In this document: positions 8,158-15,330 of the stretch, in pieces
Layout of the letters: every line of letters starts with the position of its first letter
Position numbering within the stretch: position 1 is the first letter of the stretch
NCBI RefSeq assembly: GCF_042682745.1
Contig: NZ_JBHUIO010000011.1
Coordinates: 248,001-312,000, forward strand
Origin: Tumebacillus_A lipolyticus
GTDB taxonomy: Bacteria > Bacillota > Bacilli > Tumebacillales > Tumebacillaceae
DNA: 64,000 nt
Reading direction: 5' to 3'
The notes under the pieces: model-generated
Databases searched by the model: none
Told to the model about the DNA's origin: nothing
Seen by the model: only the letters and a program-made list of their open reading frames with translations
Program-made: the position numbers and the translations under genes

Positions 8158-8553
8158 TTGAAAAAGATCTTTCTCTGTAGCGCTTTTGCTTTTGCACTGA
8201 TCACTGGAGTTCTGGCTTCAGAAAATGCGGAAGCCAAGGCAATCGTCGAACCTGAAAACGCGCCAGTTTATATCACCAGCTATAACGCTGAGAAAGCAGG
8301 AATTGGATCCAAACTTGTTACTGCTACTGGCTCATGGATCGGCGGAAATGGCTCATACGGAGTTGTAATTGATTGGGACGATGTTGATAAATTCACTGGT
8401 GAGGCTCTATTCAGCAAATGGTCCGGCACTGCTAAAAACCAATCTTTTACTCATCTCTACGGAGGTACCAAGCTTGATGCTAATACGAAGCTCAAAGTGA
8501 CTAGCGGAACATATTCGGACAGCGATACTGCGTATGTCGATATGAGATACTAA
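8158..8553 (+). CDS. Small secreted protein of unknown function, first gene of ABC cassette
   Basis: The 131-residue protein has a typical signal peptide (KK, hydrophobic core to about residue 20) with a likely AxA cleavage near EAKA at residue 28, leaving about 103 residues. The mature part has no Cys. It is rich in Gly, Ser, Thr, Asp and aromatics (TGSWIGGNGSYG, FTHLYGGTK) and ends YVDMRY, which suggests a compact beta protein. TTG 8158 is chosen because AGGAGGT precedes it by 9 nt and overlaps the upstream ATG. The gene has its own promoter and is followed by a hairpin, then by a permease and ATPase. A bacteriocin-like or transporter-linked role is inference. It does not show the lactococcin 972 pattern. 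Confidence 0.75.
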   Translation: MKKIFLCSAFAFALITGVLASENAEAKAIVEPENAPVYITSYNAEKAGIGSKLVTATGSWIGGNGSYGVVIDWDDVDKFTGEALFSKWSGTAKNQSFTHLYGGTKLDANTKLKVTSGTYSDSDTAYVDMRY

Positions 8554-8576
8554 GTCCCCACTTTAACAAACAGCAC

Positions 8577-8610
8577 AATACCCATGTGACCTTCATATCA
8601 CATGGGTATT
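8577..8610 (+). terminator. Strong hairpin between secreted protein and permease
   Basis: A perfect 13-bp stem (AATACCCATGTGA/TCACATGGGTATT) with an 8-nt loop. There is no U-run after it, so it may act as a partial terminator or as an mRNA-stabilising processing hairpin that favours the first gene. An ATG inside its right arm is an unlikely start for the permease. Confidence 0.6.
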
Positions 8611-8637
8611 TACCTTAAAGAGAAGGAGGTTTATTCC

Positions 8638-11160
8638 TTGCTGAGATACATCATCAATTCTAACAAAAGATCGTCAACTTTCTTGATCTCATGTTTTCTA
8701 ATCTTGCTGCTTCTTTCCTCAATTCCAGCAGCTATAAGCAGTCTAACCACAACCCAATATATCGCTGAAGAGTCGATCTACAAGTATGGCCGTGGTAGCT
8801 ATGATATTTTAGTTCGTAGCGCTGGAGGAAAAACCGATTTTGAAAAGCATGAAAAGTTGGTAGAGGAAAATTATCTGACCGGAGGAAATGGTGGTATATC
8901 GCTCGCCCAATACGAGGAAATCAAAAAGATTGCGAACGTCGAAGTTGCTGCCCCTGTCGCTGTTCTAGGCTACTTTACAAACTCTTCAGGCGCTATTTCC
9001 CTCGACATCCCTAAAGACCGTGATCACTCAAAAATAACCACTTTAAAGCTCACAATGGCCACAGGTCTTCCCGAGTCCTACTCAAAACCGACTACCACTC
9101 ATGTTGTCACCTTGCCGATCGAACATGGGATCTTTGCCAACCATTCGCTCAGTCTCAAGGAAAGTCCAACATCTTATAATGTTTCGATGCTACTTCCACT
9201 TTTCTACAATTTCATTGTCGGAGTAGACGCTGAACAGGAACGAAAATTGTTGGGGGTCGATACGAAAACACTTCCTCTCCTAAACGAAAGCTTAACTATG
9301 ACGACTGGCAAAAGTGGAAGTAAAATACCTAGTTTAGACTTATTAGTAAACGAAGATTCTTTATCCGCCTTGCAAGCGAAGATCGAAATTCGTGCTCCAA
9401 AGCGAACAACCGAAGAACTTATTGAAAAACTTACATCAACTGGTGGCTCTACTTACGAAGACTTATTGCAAGATGAATTTGCTCAACAGCCGATCAAGGA
9501 ACAAACGCTCATCTTGGACAACTCCTATAAACCTTTTAGCAAAGTAACACTCGGAATCGACGAATATGGAAAATTGATCCCATCAGACCCGTCAATCTTC
9601 GGTCACCTGGTAACTTCCTCCTATTTCTTAACCGGACGTTACTCTTATGAGGTTTCCAAAAACTCCGGTAGTGATTTTACACTGGTTCCCCATTCGGATG
9701 AAAAGAAAACTTCTTATCGCGAAGTTAATCAAGTCGGAAGTCTTTTTCAAGAAGAAGGTGGGAAGCTGCTTTTTGAACCAAACGTCGTGGGCACCTACAA
9801 AGGATCGGATATCGCCAACCGTAAACTTGACCCCAGTCCCTTAGGACTATATTCCTTCTCTCCTGTCACTTGGGTCAGTGACATGAATGGCAATGCTGCT
9901 TCCGGCGAGTTGAAGCCCAACTTCACGCCTGATACGTTTTTGCCAATCCCAGCATCTGCGCTGACCAATCTTGCGGCTGCAGAATTACTGAAAGGAGAAT
10001 ACCCGATCGATGCGATTCGAGTGCGGGTCGCTGGCATCACCGGGTATGACAAAGAGGCGGAAGTCAAAATCTTAGATGTAGCGAAAAAAATTGAAACGTT
10101 GACCGGCTTGGAAACTGATATCGTTGCAGGTGCCTCGAAGAAAGATGTCACGGTAGAGGTTCCAGCAGTATCCGACTACCCCGCTGTTGGTGTCGTCCAA
10201 GAAGTTTGGACAACTCTTGGCGTTTCGAAGAGCATCACTGAAGCGCTCAGCATGTTGTCGCTCTCGATCACCGGAATTTTACTGATCATCGTCCTCACCT
10301 ATGCGGTCGTTCACACGCGCACGCTCTTCATTCTCCGCAATCAGGAGATCAAACTGCTGAGGGCGATCGGGTGGAGCACGCAAGAGATCGCCAAAATGAT
10401 GATCTGGGAATGGGTTGTGAAGCTCGGCTTCGCATTTGCGATGTCTCTTGTCACATTGCTAATTTTGGATCTCACCCTTGAGATCAACATCGACTGGCTC
10501 CTGACACTCTCAATCCAAGCGGCGATCATCTTGCTCCTGATCGCAACCGTCTGGAGAGAGACGAGCAAAAAACAGCGCCAAAACATCGCGCTTTCAAAAG
10601 AAGACGAGTGGCGAAGAAACAAAGGAAAGTCCACCTCCATCTTCGCAATCGCACAAGGCAACTTTTTTGCTCAAATCGGCTACAACATGTGGAATCTCTT
10701 GCTGATCACCGTGTCGGGTGGCTTGGCTCTGTTCACGCTCAATCTGATTTTGGCCGAAAAACAGCAGATCGGCACCACCTACTTAGGCGCCATTGTCAAT
10801 GCGGCAGGAGGCACCTCACTGTTGATGGTCGTTTTTGCGACACTTTCTGTCCTAGCTTTTGGTATATGGGAAACGAGCAGGGCACTTGTCGCAAAGCGCA
10901 GGCGTGAGATTACGATCCTGCAGAAGATCGGTTGGAATTCAAAAAACATCACCTATCTGATCATGTGTGAAATCGTCACACTGTTCAGCGTCGGGGCACT
11001 CCTCATGCTCCTTTCCGGTCTTGGTCTCTTCCGCATCTTTTACGAGACTTACCCGCTGACGATCAGCCTACAGATCTTGACCATGCTCGGATTTATCCTG
11101 TTGTTGCTCCTCGCATCCACAGCAAAAGTCTACCAACAGATCAACAAACCAGTTCGATAA
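8638..11160 (+). CDS. ABC transporter permease, large double FtsX/MacB type
   Basis: The 840-residue membrane protein has one N-terminal TM helix (about 16-38) and a large extracellular domain (about 40-535). A first FtsX core of 3-4 helices (about 540-640) contains LFILRNQEIKLLRAIGW. A second core (about 680-840) contains RREITILQKIGWNSKNI. The two E-[IV]-x-[LI]-L-[RQ]-x-IGW motifs are the cytoplasmic coupling helices that contact the ATPase. Type VII (MacB-fold) transporters of this shape move force across the membrane or handle lipoproteins and peptides at the surface. TTG 8638 is chosen over ATG 8602: GGAGG precedes it and ATG 8602 lies in the hairpin. The first two thirds are AT-richer than the neighbours. 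It overlaps the reading frame upstream of the ATPase. Confidence 0.88.
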   Translation: MLRYIINSNKRSSTFLISCFLILLLLSSIPAAISSLTTTQYIAEESIYKYGRGSYDILVRSAGGKTDFEKHEKLVEENYLTGGNGGISLAQYEEIKKIANVEVAAPVAVLGYFTNSSGAISLDIPKDRDHSKITTLKLTMATGLPESYSKPTTTHVVTLPIEHGIFANHSLSLKESPTSYNVSMLLPLFYNFIVGVDAEQERKLLGVDTKTLPLLNESLTMTTGKSGSKIPSLDLLVNEDSLSALQAKIEIRAPKRTTEELIEKLTSTGGSTYEDLLQDEFAQQPIKEQTLILDNSYKPFSKVTLGIDEYGKLIPSDPSIFGHLVTSSYFLTGRYSYEVSKNSGSDFTLVPHSDEKKTSYREVNQVGSLFQEEGGKLLFEPNVVGTYKGSDIANRKLDPSPLGLYSFSPVTWVSDMNGNAASGELKPNFTPDTFLPIPASALTNLAAAELLKGEYPIDAIRVRVAGITGYDKEAEVKILDVAKKIETLTGLETDIVAGASKKDVTVEVPAVSDYPAVGVVQEVWTTLGVSKSITEALSMLSLSITGILLIIVLTYAVVHTRTLFILRNQEIKLLRAIGWSTQEIAKMMIWEWVVKLGFAFAMSLVTLLILDLTLEINIDWLLTLSIQAAIILLLIATVWRETSKKQRQNIALSKEDEWRRNKGKSTSIFAIAQGNFFAQIGYNMWNLLLITVSGGLALFTLNLILAEKQQIGTTYLGAIVNAAGGTSLLMVVFATLSVLAFGIWETSRALVAKRRREITILQKIGWNSKNITYLIMCEIVTLFSVGALLMLLSGLGLFRIFYETYPLTISLQILTMLGFILLLLLASTAKVYQQINKPVR

Positions 11161-11183
11161 TGGTTCGAAAGGAGAACACGCAC

Positions 11184-11870
11184 ATGTCGGAACAAGCTTT
11201 CATCTCGGTTGATAACATCTGCAAATCGTATCAGCTCGGAACGCGGGAAGTGAACGTCTTGCAGAACGTATCGTTTCAAATTGCAAAAGGGGATCGCGTA
11301 GCGTTGCTCGGGCCGTCAGGGTCGGGAAAAACCACATTGCTCAACATGTTGGGAATGATCGATTTCCCTTCGGAAGGGAGCATCCAGATGGAGAGTCTTT
11401 CGCCTTCTGCACGCCCGAAAGAGCTTCAAAGCTTTCGCAGAAACTTTGTCAGCTATGTGTATCAGCAATATCACCTCCTGCCGCAGTTCAGCGCACTCGA
11501 TAACGTCTGTCTGCCGCTGGTACCGATCAAAGTTTCGTTCAACCTGCGCGAACGAGCGAAGCAATTGCTCGAACGAGTCGGGTTGGGCGAGCGAATTGAT
11601 CATTTGCCATCCGAGCTGTCGGGCGGCGAGCAACAGCGAGTCGCAATCGCGCGAGCACTCATCACCTCACCAAGACTTCTGCTATGCGATGAACCGACCG
11701 GAAATTTAGATACTTCGACAAGAGACTCGATCCTTGATCTGCTCATTCAGATCAACCAGGAGGATCAAACCACTTTGATCATCGCGACTCACGATCCTGA
11801 AGTTGCAAAAGTATGCCACCGCTCGATCCACATCCGCGACGGGCAAATCGATGCACACGTTACGAGTTGA
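11184..11870 (+). CDS. ABC transporter ATP-binding protein, LolD/MacB family
   Basis: The 228-residue ATPase is complete: Walker A GPSGSGKTT (near residue 38), Q-loop in YVYQQYHLLPQFSA, signature LSGGEQQRVAIARAL, Walker B LLLCDEPTGNLDT and switch His in IATHD. The QQYHLLPQFSALDNV segment is typical of the LolD/MacB/FtsE-like subfamily that pairs with FtsX-fold permeases, matching the upstream gene. Start ATG 11184 has AAAGGAG 9 nt upstream; an earlier in-frame ATG at 11160 overlaps the permease stop. It ends 3 nt before the partial repeat copy B, so it is the last intact gene of the cassette. Confidence 0.93.
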   Translation: MSEQAFISVDNICKSYQLGTREVNVLQNVSFQIAKGDRVALLGPSGSGKTTLLNMLGMIDFPSEGSIQMESLSPSARPKELQSFRRNFVSYVYQQYHLLPQFSALDNVCLPLVPIKVSFNLRERAKQLLERVGLGERIDHLPSELSGGEQQRVAIARALITSPRLLLCDEPTGNLDTSTRDSILDLLIQINQEDQTTLIIATHDPEVAKVCHRSIHIRDGQIDAHVTS

Positions 11871-11873
11871 CTA

Positions 11874-11961
11874 CATCCAAGAGGAGACGCGCCGCCAAAC
11901 GGAGAACAACTTCGAATATCTGCACAACAACACAAAACAGGATTGGAAGAAGTTCAAATAA
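11874..11961 (+). repeat. Direct repeat copy B: shortened 3' end of DUF3886-like gene
   Basis: This 88-bp copy matches 7891-8014 but lacks 36 bp between two GGAGA repeats and has one substitution (CTGCACAAC for CTGCTCAAC). It keeps frame and the TAA stop but has no start. It marks the right border of the inserted cassette. Confidence 0.93.
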
Positions 11962-11962
11962 A

Positions 11963-12004
11963 AGAAAGGCCTCTCGACCGTTTCGCTGGTCAAGAGGCCT
12001 TTCT
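11963..12004. terminator. Strong bidirectional terminator
   Basis: AGAAAGGCCTCT with inner GACC/GGTC pairs and AAGAGGCCTTTCT. It follows repeat copy B directly and also ends the minus-strand zinc-ribbon gene. Confidence 0.8.
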
Positions 12005-12415
12005 CTATTGGTTGCTCCCTGCGCGCTGGGTAGACCGAATGCCCACAGTGACGCGCTTCACCGGCAGCACTGGCCGAAGATGACGATCGTAGAAGCCTTG
12101 GCGTGCCAAAAGCGAATGCAGGGGGTCCTCGACGAACATCCGCCAGAGGACGCGGCGACCATTCGGCTCTGGGAAGATCACGTAGCGGCGCAATGGCTCG
12201 CCGCTCGGGTCGGCCAGCCACAGCGAGGTGACATCCTCCAGATCGGACACTCGCTTGTACAGCACATCTGCCGCACAGCGGCTGCAAGTGCTCATCTGCC
12301 ACTCGACCTGCTCAAAGCTGCCCTCCGATGTCGCGATCTCCTCAAATCTCGCACCGTTCGCTTCACAGTGCGGACAGGTCACACGCTCCCCGTAACGCTC
12401 TTCGAATACCATCAC
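12005..12415 (-). CDS. Zinc-ribbon protein under a predicted ZTP riboswitch
   Basis: The 136-residue soluble protein has two CxxC pairs: CPHC near residue 14 and CSRC near residue 44. They can form one treble-clef or ribbon zinc site. A C-terminal region follows with RRYVIFPEP and basic residues. I do not recognise the family. Start GTG 12415 lies 8 nt from CCTCC/GGAGG; the adjacent ATG 12412 is equally possible. The gene is monocistronic, preceded by a sigma-A promoter and a leader that looks like a ZTP aptamer. That suggests a role linked to folate/one-carbon or purine stress, although the sequence itself gives no enzyme motif. Confidence 0.7.
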   Translation of the reverse strand: MMVFEERYGERVTCPHCEANGARFEEIATSEGSFEQVEWQMSTCSRCAADVLYKRVSDLEDVTSLWLADPSGEPLRRYVIFPEPNGRRVLWRMFVEDPLHSLLARQGFYDRHLRPVLPVKRVTVGIRSTQRAGSNQ

Positions 12416-12458
12416 AACAAACGCCTCCTTCTCGCCTCTTCTCACTCACTCGGCTCAG

Positions 12459-12590
12459 AAAAAAAGACAAAACCGCCCTGAGCCTCGGATAAATATCCAA
12501 AGGTGCCCAGGCGGTCGGCTATGCTTGCTCCTCTCGCACTCCCTCGTGGTTCACTCCACGCTTCCGCCAGTCATGCGAGATGGTTCTTCG
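12459..12590 (-). promoter_or_regulatory. ZTP (pfl) riboswitch with intrinsic terminator
   Basis: On the minus strand the leader shows GACTGGCGGA, then a GUGGAGUGAACCAC-type hairpin with GAGGGAGUG, and the conserved 3' half GCCGACCGCCTGGGC. These are the hallmarks of the pfl/ZTP aptamer, which senses 5-aminoimidazole-4-carboxamide ribotides. The CCGCCTGGGC strand can instead pair with GCTCAGGGCGG followed by TTTTGTCTTTTTT, a terminator exclusive with the aptamer pseudoknot. Ligand binding should therefore turn on the downstream gene. The call is by eye, without a covariance search. Confidence 0.8.
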
Positions 12591-12617
12591 TTATGAACAT
12601 GAACTTCGCTTGCTTTC

Positions 12618-12646
12618 ATTGTACCCCAATTTCCGCTTCCTGACAA
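12618..12646 (-). promoter_or_regulatory. Sigma-A promoter for riboswitch transcript
   Basis: On the minus strand TTGTCA (12641-12646) and TACAAT (12618-12623) are separated by 17 nt. Predicted transcription starts near 12611, just before the aptamer. Confidence 0.75.
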
Positions 12647-12667
12647 GAAGCCGCGATCTTGAGCGGA

Positions 12668-12707
12668 TGCTCGCTTCCGGCACTTCCCCAAGTGCCGGAA
12701 GCGAGCA
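12668..12707. repeat. Perfect 18-bp inverted repeat
   Basis: TGCTCGCTTCCGGCACTT and its exact complement flank a CCCC loop. There is no U-run on either side. The stretch 12650-12873 otherwise shows no gene. It may end transcription of the upstream minus-strand pair or be a mobile palindromic repeat. Confidence 0.85.
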
Positions 12708-12873
12708 CCCACTCTGCTGCACTACGGCAGCCGTCGCTGCAAATGTTCGGTCTCATCGACTACCTTTTCCCCCAATGAACGAAAATACTGCTCATCCCCT
12801 ACTTCAATTGTACTCGCTTTTACAAATGATTTCAACATAAAAAGACAGAAATTTTATAATTGTCTAACAAAAC

Positions 12874-13254
12874 CTATCTGACAAACATGGTGGAGAGGTA
12901 GAACAACAGGCTGTAGAGCAATCCTGTTCCTAACCAGATCCAAACGCTGTCCTTGCCAGACCTTGCGTACGCTCTGTACGGAAACAGAGCACCCCACAGA
13001 GCGCTGATGTAGACGCTGCCGATAAACAGCACTTTCGCGCCGTCTCCCGCCCCCGTCTCGGTGGCCAGCCCCATCAGGTAGAGTCCAAGATAGGTGCCAA
13101 ACAGCCACGTCACCAAGAAGCCGACGATCCAAAAGATCAACATCGCCCCGATGTTGTTCACCGCCGGTTGATGCTTCGCCTTCCGCTTGATCACATACAT
13201 CAGCCAAAGCACTGCGAGCAACGGCAAGAGCAGTGTGATGATCAGCTTTACCAT
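12874..13254 (-). CDS. Small four-helix membrane protein of unknown function
   Basis: The 126-residue protein has four hydrophobic helices (about 3-22, 35-55, 75-95, 103-122) with short basic loops (IKRKAKHQPA, RAYARSGKDS). No motif points to a family. ATG 13254 overlaps the end of the preceding small gene by 7 nt, so the two are translationally linked. Both are on the minus strand between the zinc-ribbon gene and the flavin reductase gene. Function unknown; the call rests on topology and coupling. Confidence 0.65.
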   Translation of the reverse strand: MVKLIITLLLPLLAVLWLMYVIKRKAKHQPAVNNIGAMLIFWIVGFLVTWLFGTYLGLYLMGLATETGAGDGAKVLFIGSVYISALWGALFPYRAYARSGKDSVWIWLGTGLLYSLLFYLSTMFVR

Positions 13255-13463
13255 TCCCCTTCGCCCCCTTCCAGAATCAATTCGCCTTCAAAACGTTCGA
13301 CATATTGCAAAAAAACTTCACGCTTGATCGGGCCGAGATTGACGCGATACATCGACAGCGAGATCTCAAACCCATCGCGCTTGTTGATGTCAGCAAACTT
13401 TGCAGCCATCTCGGTGCCATCTTCCAGCTTGTAGGTCGCATAATAGCGCTCGACATCTGACAT
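13248..13463 (-). CDS. Small hypothetical protein
   Basis: The 71-residue cytosolic protein starts SDVERYYATYKLEDG and looks like a small beta-rich domain (DGTEMAAKFADINKRDGFEISLSMYRV) with an acidic C terminus (EGELILEGGEGEW). No Cys, TM or known motif. ATG 13463 is preferred: GAGGG lies about 10 nt upstream, and the longer TTG-started form has no ribosome binding site. It overlaps the downstream membrane protein gene by 7 nt. Confidence 0.55.
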   Translation of the reverse strand: MSDVERYYATYKLEDGTEMAAKFADINKRDGFEISLSMYRVNLGPIKREVFLQYVERFEGELILEGGEGEW

Positions 13464-13490
13464 GATCTGTATCCCTCGCTTCGCAAATGA

Positions 13491-13518
13491 CAAGGCAACC
13501 TGTGCACAGGTTGCCTTG
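13491..13518. terminator. Perfect 12-bp palindromic hairpin
   Basis: CAAGGCAACCTG-TGCA-CAGGTTGCCTTG follows the stop of the flavin reductase gene on the minus strand. It is a probable terminator with a weak tail. Confidence 0.6.
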
Positions 13519-13526
13519 TTAGCGTA

Positions 13527-14135
13527 CTATTTTTTTCGCATCATTTCAAACGTATCGGTGCAACGCACATAGTCGGCGCCGGCGAGACGTCCGATCGGCT
13601 GGAGTTTTTTCGTGTCGATCTTGCCATCGAAATGGATCTCATCCTCGACATGAACCTGCACGACCTGGCCGATGACCAGCGATCCGGCTCCTTTGTCATC
13701 TCCGATGTGCACGATCTCGGTCAGCTTGCACTCGAAGTTGACGAGCGATTCTTTGACGCGCGGCGCTTTGACGATCGTGCTCGGCGCAGGCGTCAGGCCC
13801 GACTCGGAAAACTCGGAAACCCCGTGCGGAAACTCGGTCGCCGTCACATTCATCTGGTTGGCAAACGATTCGGAGACGATGTTGACGACAAACTCTTTCG
13901 TCCGCTCGATGTTGAGCAGCGTATCTTTCTTCTCGCCATCTGTGCCGCGGCGCATCACCGAAAAACAGATCGTCATCGGGTTGGCTGCGACCGCTGTGAA
14001 AAAGGAGAAGGGTGCGAGGTTGGTGTTGCCCTGCTCATCGACCGTCGAAACGAAGGCGATCGGGCGGGGCAGAATCGCCCCGTTGAGATATTTGTACGCA
14101 GCGTCCCAAGAGAGTGTTGACGGGTCCAGTTGCAT
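13527..14135 (-). CDS. Flavin reductase-like FMN-binding protein
   Basis: The 202-residue protein belongs to the flavin reductase-like (DIM6/NTAB) family. It has the opening segment LNGAILPRPIAFVSTVDEQGNTNLAPFSFFTAV, then NPMTICFSVMRR and the typical DTLLNIERTKEFVVNIV. These bind FMN in a split-barrel fold and either reduce free flavin or act as NAD(P)H oxidoreductases. It lies 18 nt downstream of hmgA and is probably the last gene of the tyrosine catabolic operon. Its role in that pathway is not established. ATG 14135 follows GAGAGGAAAAC. Confidence 0.85.
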   Translation of the reverse strand: MQLDPSTLSWDAAYKYLNGAILPRPIAFVSTVDEQGNTNLAPFSFFTAVAANPMTICFSVMRRGTDGEKKDTLLNIERTKEFVVNIVSESFANQMNVTATEFPHGVSEFSESGLTPAPSTIVKAPRVKESLVNFECKLTEIVHIGDDKGAGSLVIGQVVQVHVEDEIHFDGKIDTKKLQPIGRLAGADYVRCTDTFEMMRKK

Positions 14136-14153
14136 AAGTTTTCCTCTCTTTCT

Positions 14154-15314
14154 TTACGCCTTTGGAGGCAGCCAAGAATACATGTAGTTCACATCTTCCA
14201 CCGCATGCGCCACTTTGGCGATGAAGAGCGGCTTGAACGTATCGACCATCACCGCAAGCTCCTGCGTGTCCTTCGCCCCGATCGACTTTTCGATCGTGCC
14301 AGGATGCGGGCCGTGCGGGATGCCCATCGGATGCAGGGTGATCGACCCCTCTTCGATGCCTTTGCGGCTCATGAAATTGCCGTCCACATAGTACAGCACT
14401 TCGTCCGATTCGATGTTCGAATGGAAGTACGGAGCCGGGATGGCGAGCGGATGATAGTCATAGAGGCGCGGCACGAACGAGCAGATGACAAAGCCGTCCG
14501 CCTGGAACGTCTGATGCACAGGCGGCGGCTGGTGCAGACGGCCTGTGATCGGCTCAAAATCGTCGATGTTGAAAGCATAGGGGAAGAGATAGCCATCCCA
14601 GCCCACCACATCGAGCGGATGGAAGTCGAAGATGAAGGAGGTGAGCATGTTGCGCGATTTGACGCGCACTTCAAACTCGCCCTTCTCATCATGGGTGATC
14701 AGCTCGGAAGGCGGACGGATGTCGCGCTCGCAAAACGGCGAATGCTCTTCGAGCTGACCGTGTTCGTTCCGATAGCGGCTCGGCGTTTTGATCATCGATG
14801 CAGATTCGATGACAAAAAAGCGGCTCGGCGTGTTCATCACCACGCGGTAGGTCGTGCCGATCGGAATCACCAGATAGTCGCCCTTGTGATAGGGCAGGTT
14901 GCCGAAGATCGTCTCCAGCACCCCTTCGCCCTCGTGGACGAACAGCACCTCGTCACAGTCGGCGTTGCGATAGTAATAGTTCATCTCCTCGGTCGGCTTG
15001 GAGATGGCAAGCGTCACATCGCTGTTGAAGAGCAACACCTGACGGGAATCGATCGGGTCGCCCGCAAGCTCCGCCCGCTTGCTAAAAAAGTGACGGTGTT
15101 GCAGCGGACCGCTCTCCTCCGCCTCCAGCACGATGTCACGAATCTTCTCCACCCGCGTCACCTGCGTCGGGGGGTTGATATGATAGGTCAGCGAATAGAT
15201 GTCAGAAAACCCTTTGGTCGACATCAACTGTTCGCGATACAACGAGCCGTCCGCCTGCCGAAACTGCGTGTGGCGCTTCGGCGGAATCTCGCCCAGTTTA
15301 TGATAGAATGGCAC
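14154..15314 (-). CDS. hmgA: Homogentisate 1,2-dioxygenase
   Basis: The 386-residue enzyme opens the aromatic ring of homogentisate to maleylacetoacetate, using Fe(II) and O2. The sequence has the family's cupin core: QHRHFF near the N-terminal third, and the C-terminal metal region DEVLYYVDGNFMSRKG with HPMGIPHGPHPGTIEKS, which supplies Fe-ligand His/Glu residues. The length agrees with the short bacterial form (about 380-390). It starts at ATG 15314 after GAGGAGGAAAC and lies 16 nt behind fahA. It is the third gene of the hpd-fahA-hmgA operon. Confidence 0.93.
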   Translation of the reverse strand: MPFYHKLGEIPPKRHTQFRQADGSLYREQLMSTKGFSDIYSLTYHINPPTQVTRVEKIRDIVLEAEESGPLQHRHFFSKRAELAGDPIDSRQVLLFNSDVTLAISKPTEEMNYYYRNADCDEVLFVHEGEGVLETIFGNLPYHKGDYLVIPIGTTYRVVMNTPSRFFVIESASMIKTPSRYRNEHGQLEEHSPFCERDIRPPSELITHDEKGEFEVRVKSRNMLTSFIFDFHPLDVVGWDGYLFPYAFNIDDFEPITGRLHQPPPVHQTFQADGFVICSFVPRLYDYHPLAIPAPYFHSNIESDEVLYYVDGNFMSRKGIEEGSITLHPMGIPHGPHPGTIEKSIGAKDTQELAVMVDTFKPLFIAKVAHAVEDVNYMYSWLPPKA

Positions 15315-15330
15315 AACCGTTTCCTCCTCT

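Noticed and set aside
8158..8553. Assignment as lactococcin 972-type bacteriocin
   Set aside because: The gene order is similar, but the mature sequence lacks the family's Ser/His/Tyr-rich SxYxH pattern and the length is larger.
13632..14187. Overlapping plus-strand frames opposite the flavin reductase gene
   Set aside because: Mirror frames of a well-supported minus-strand gene.
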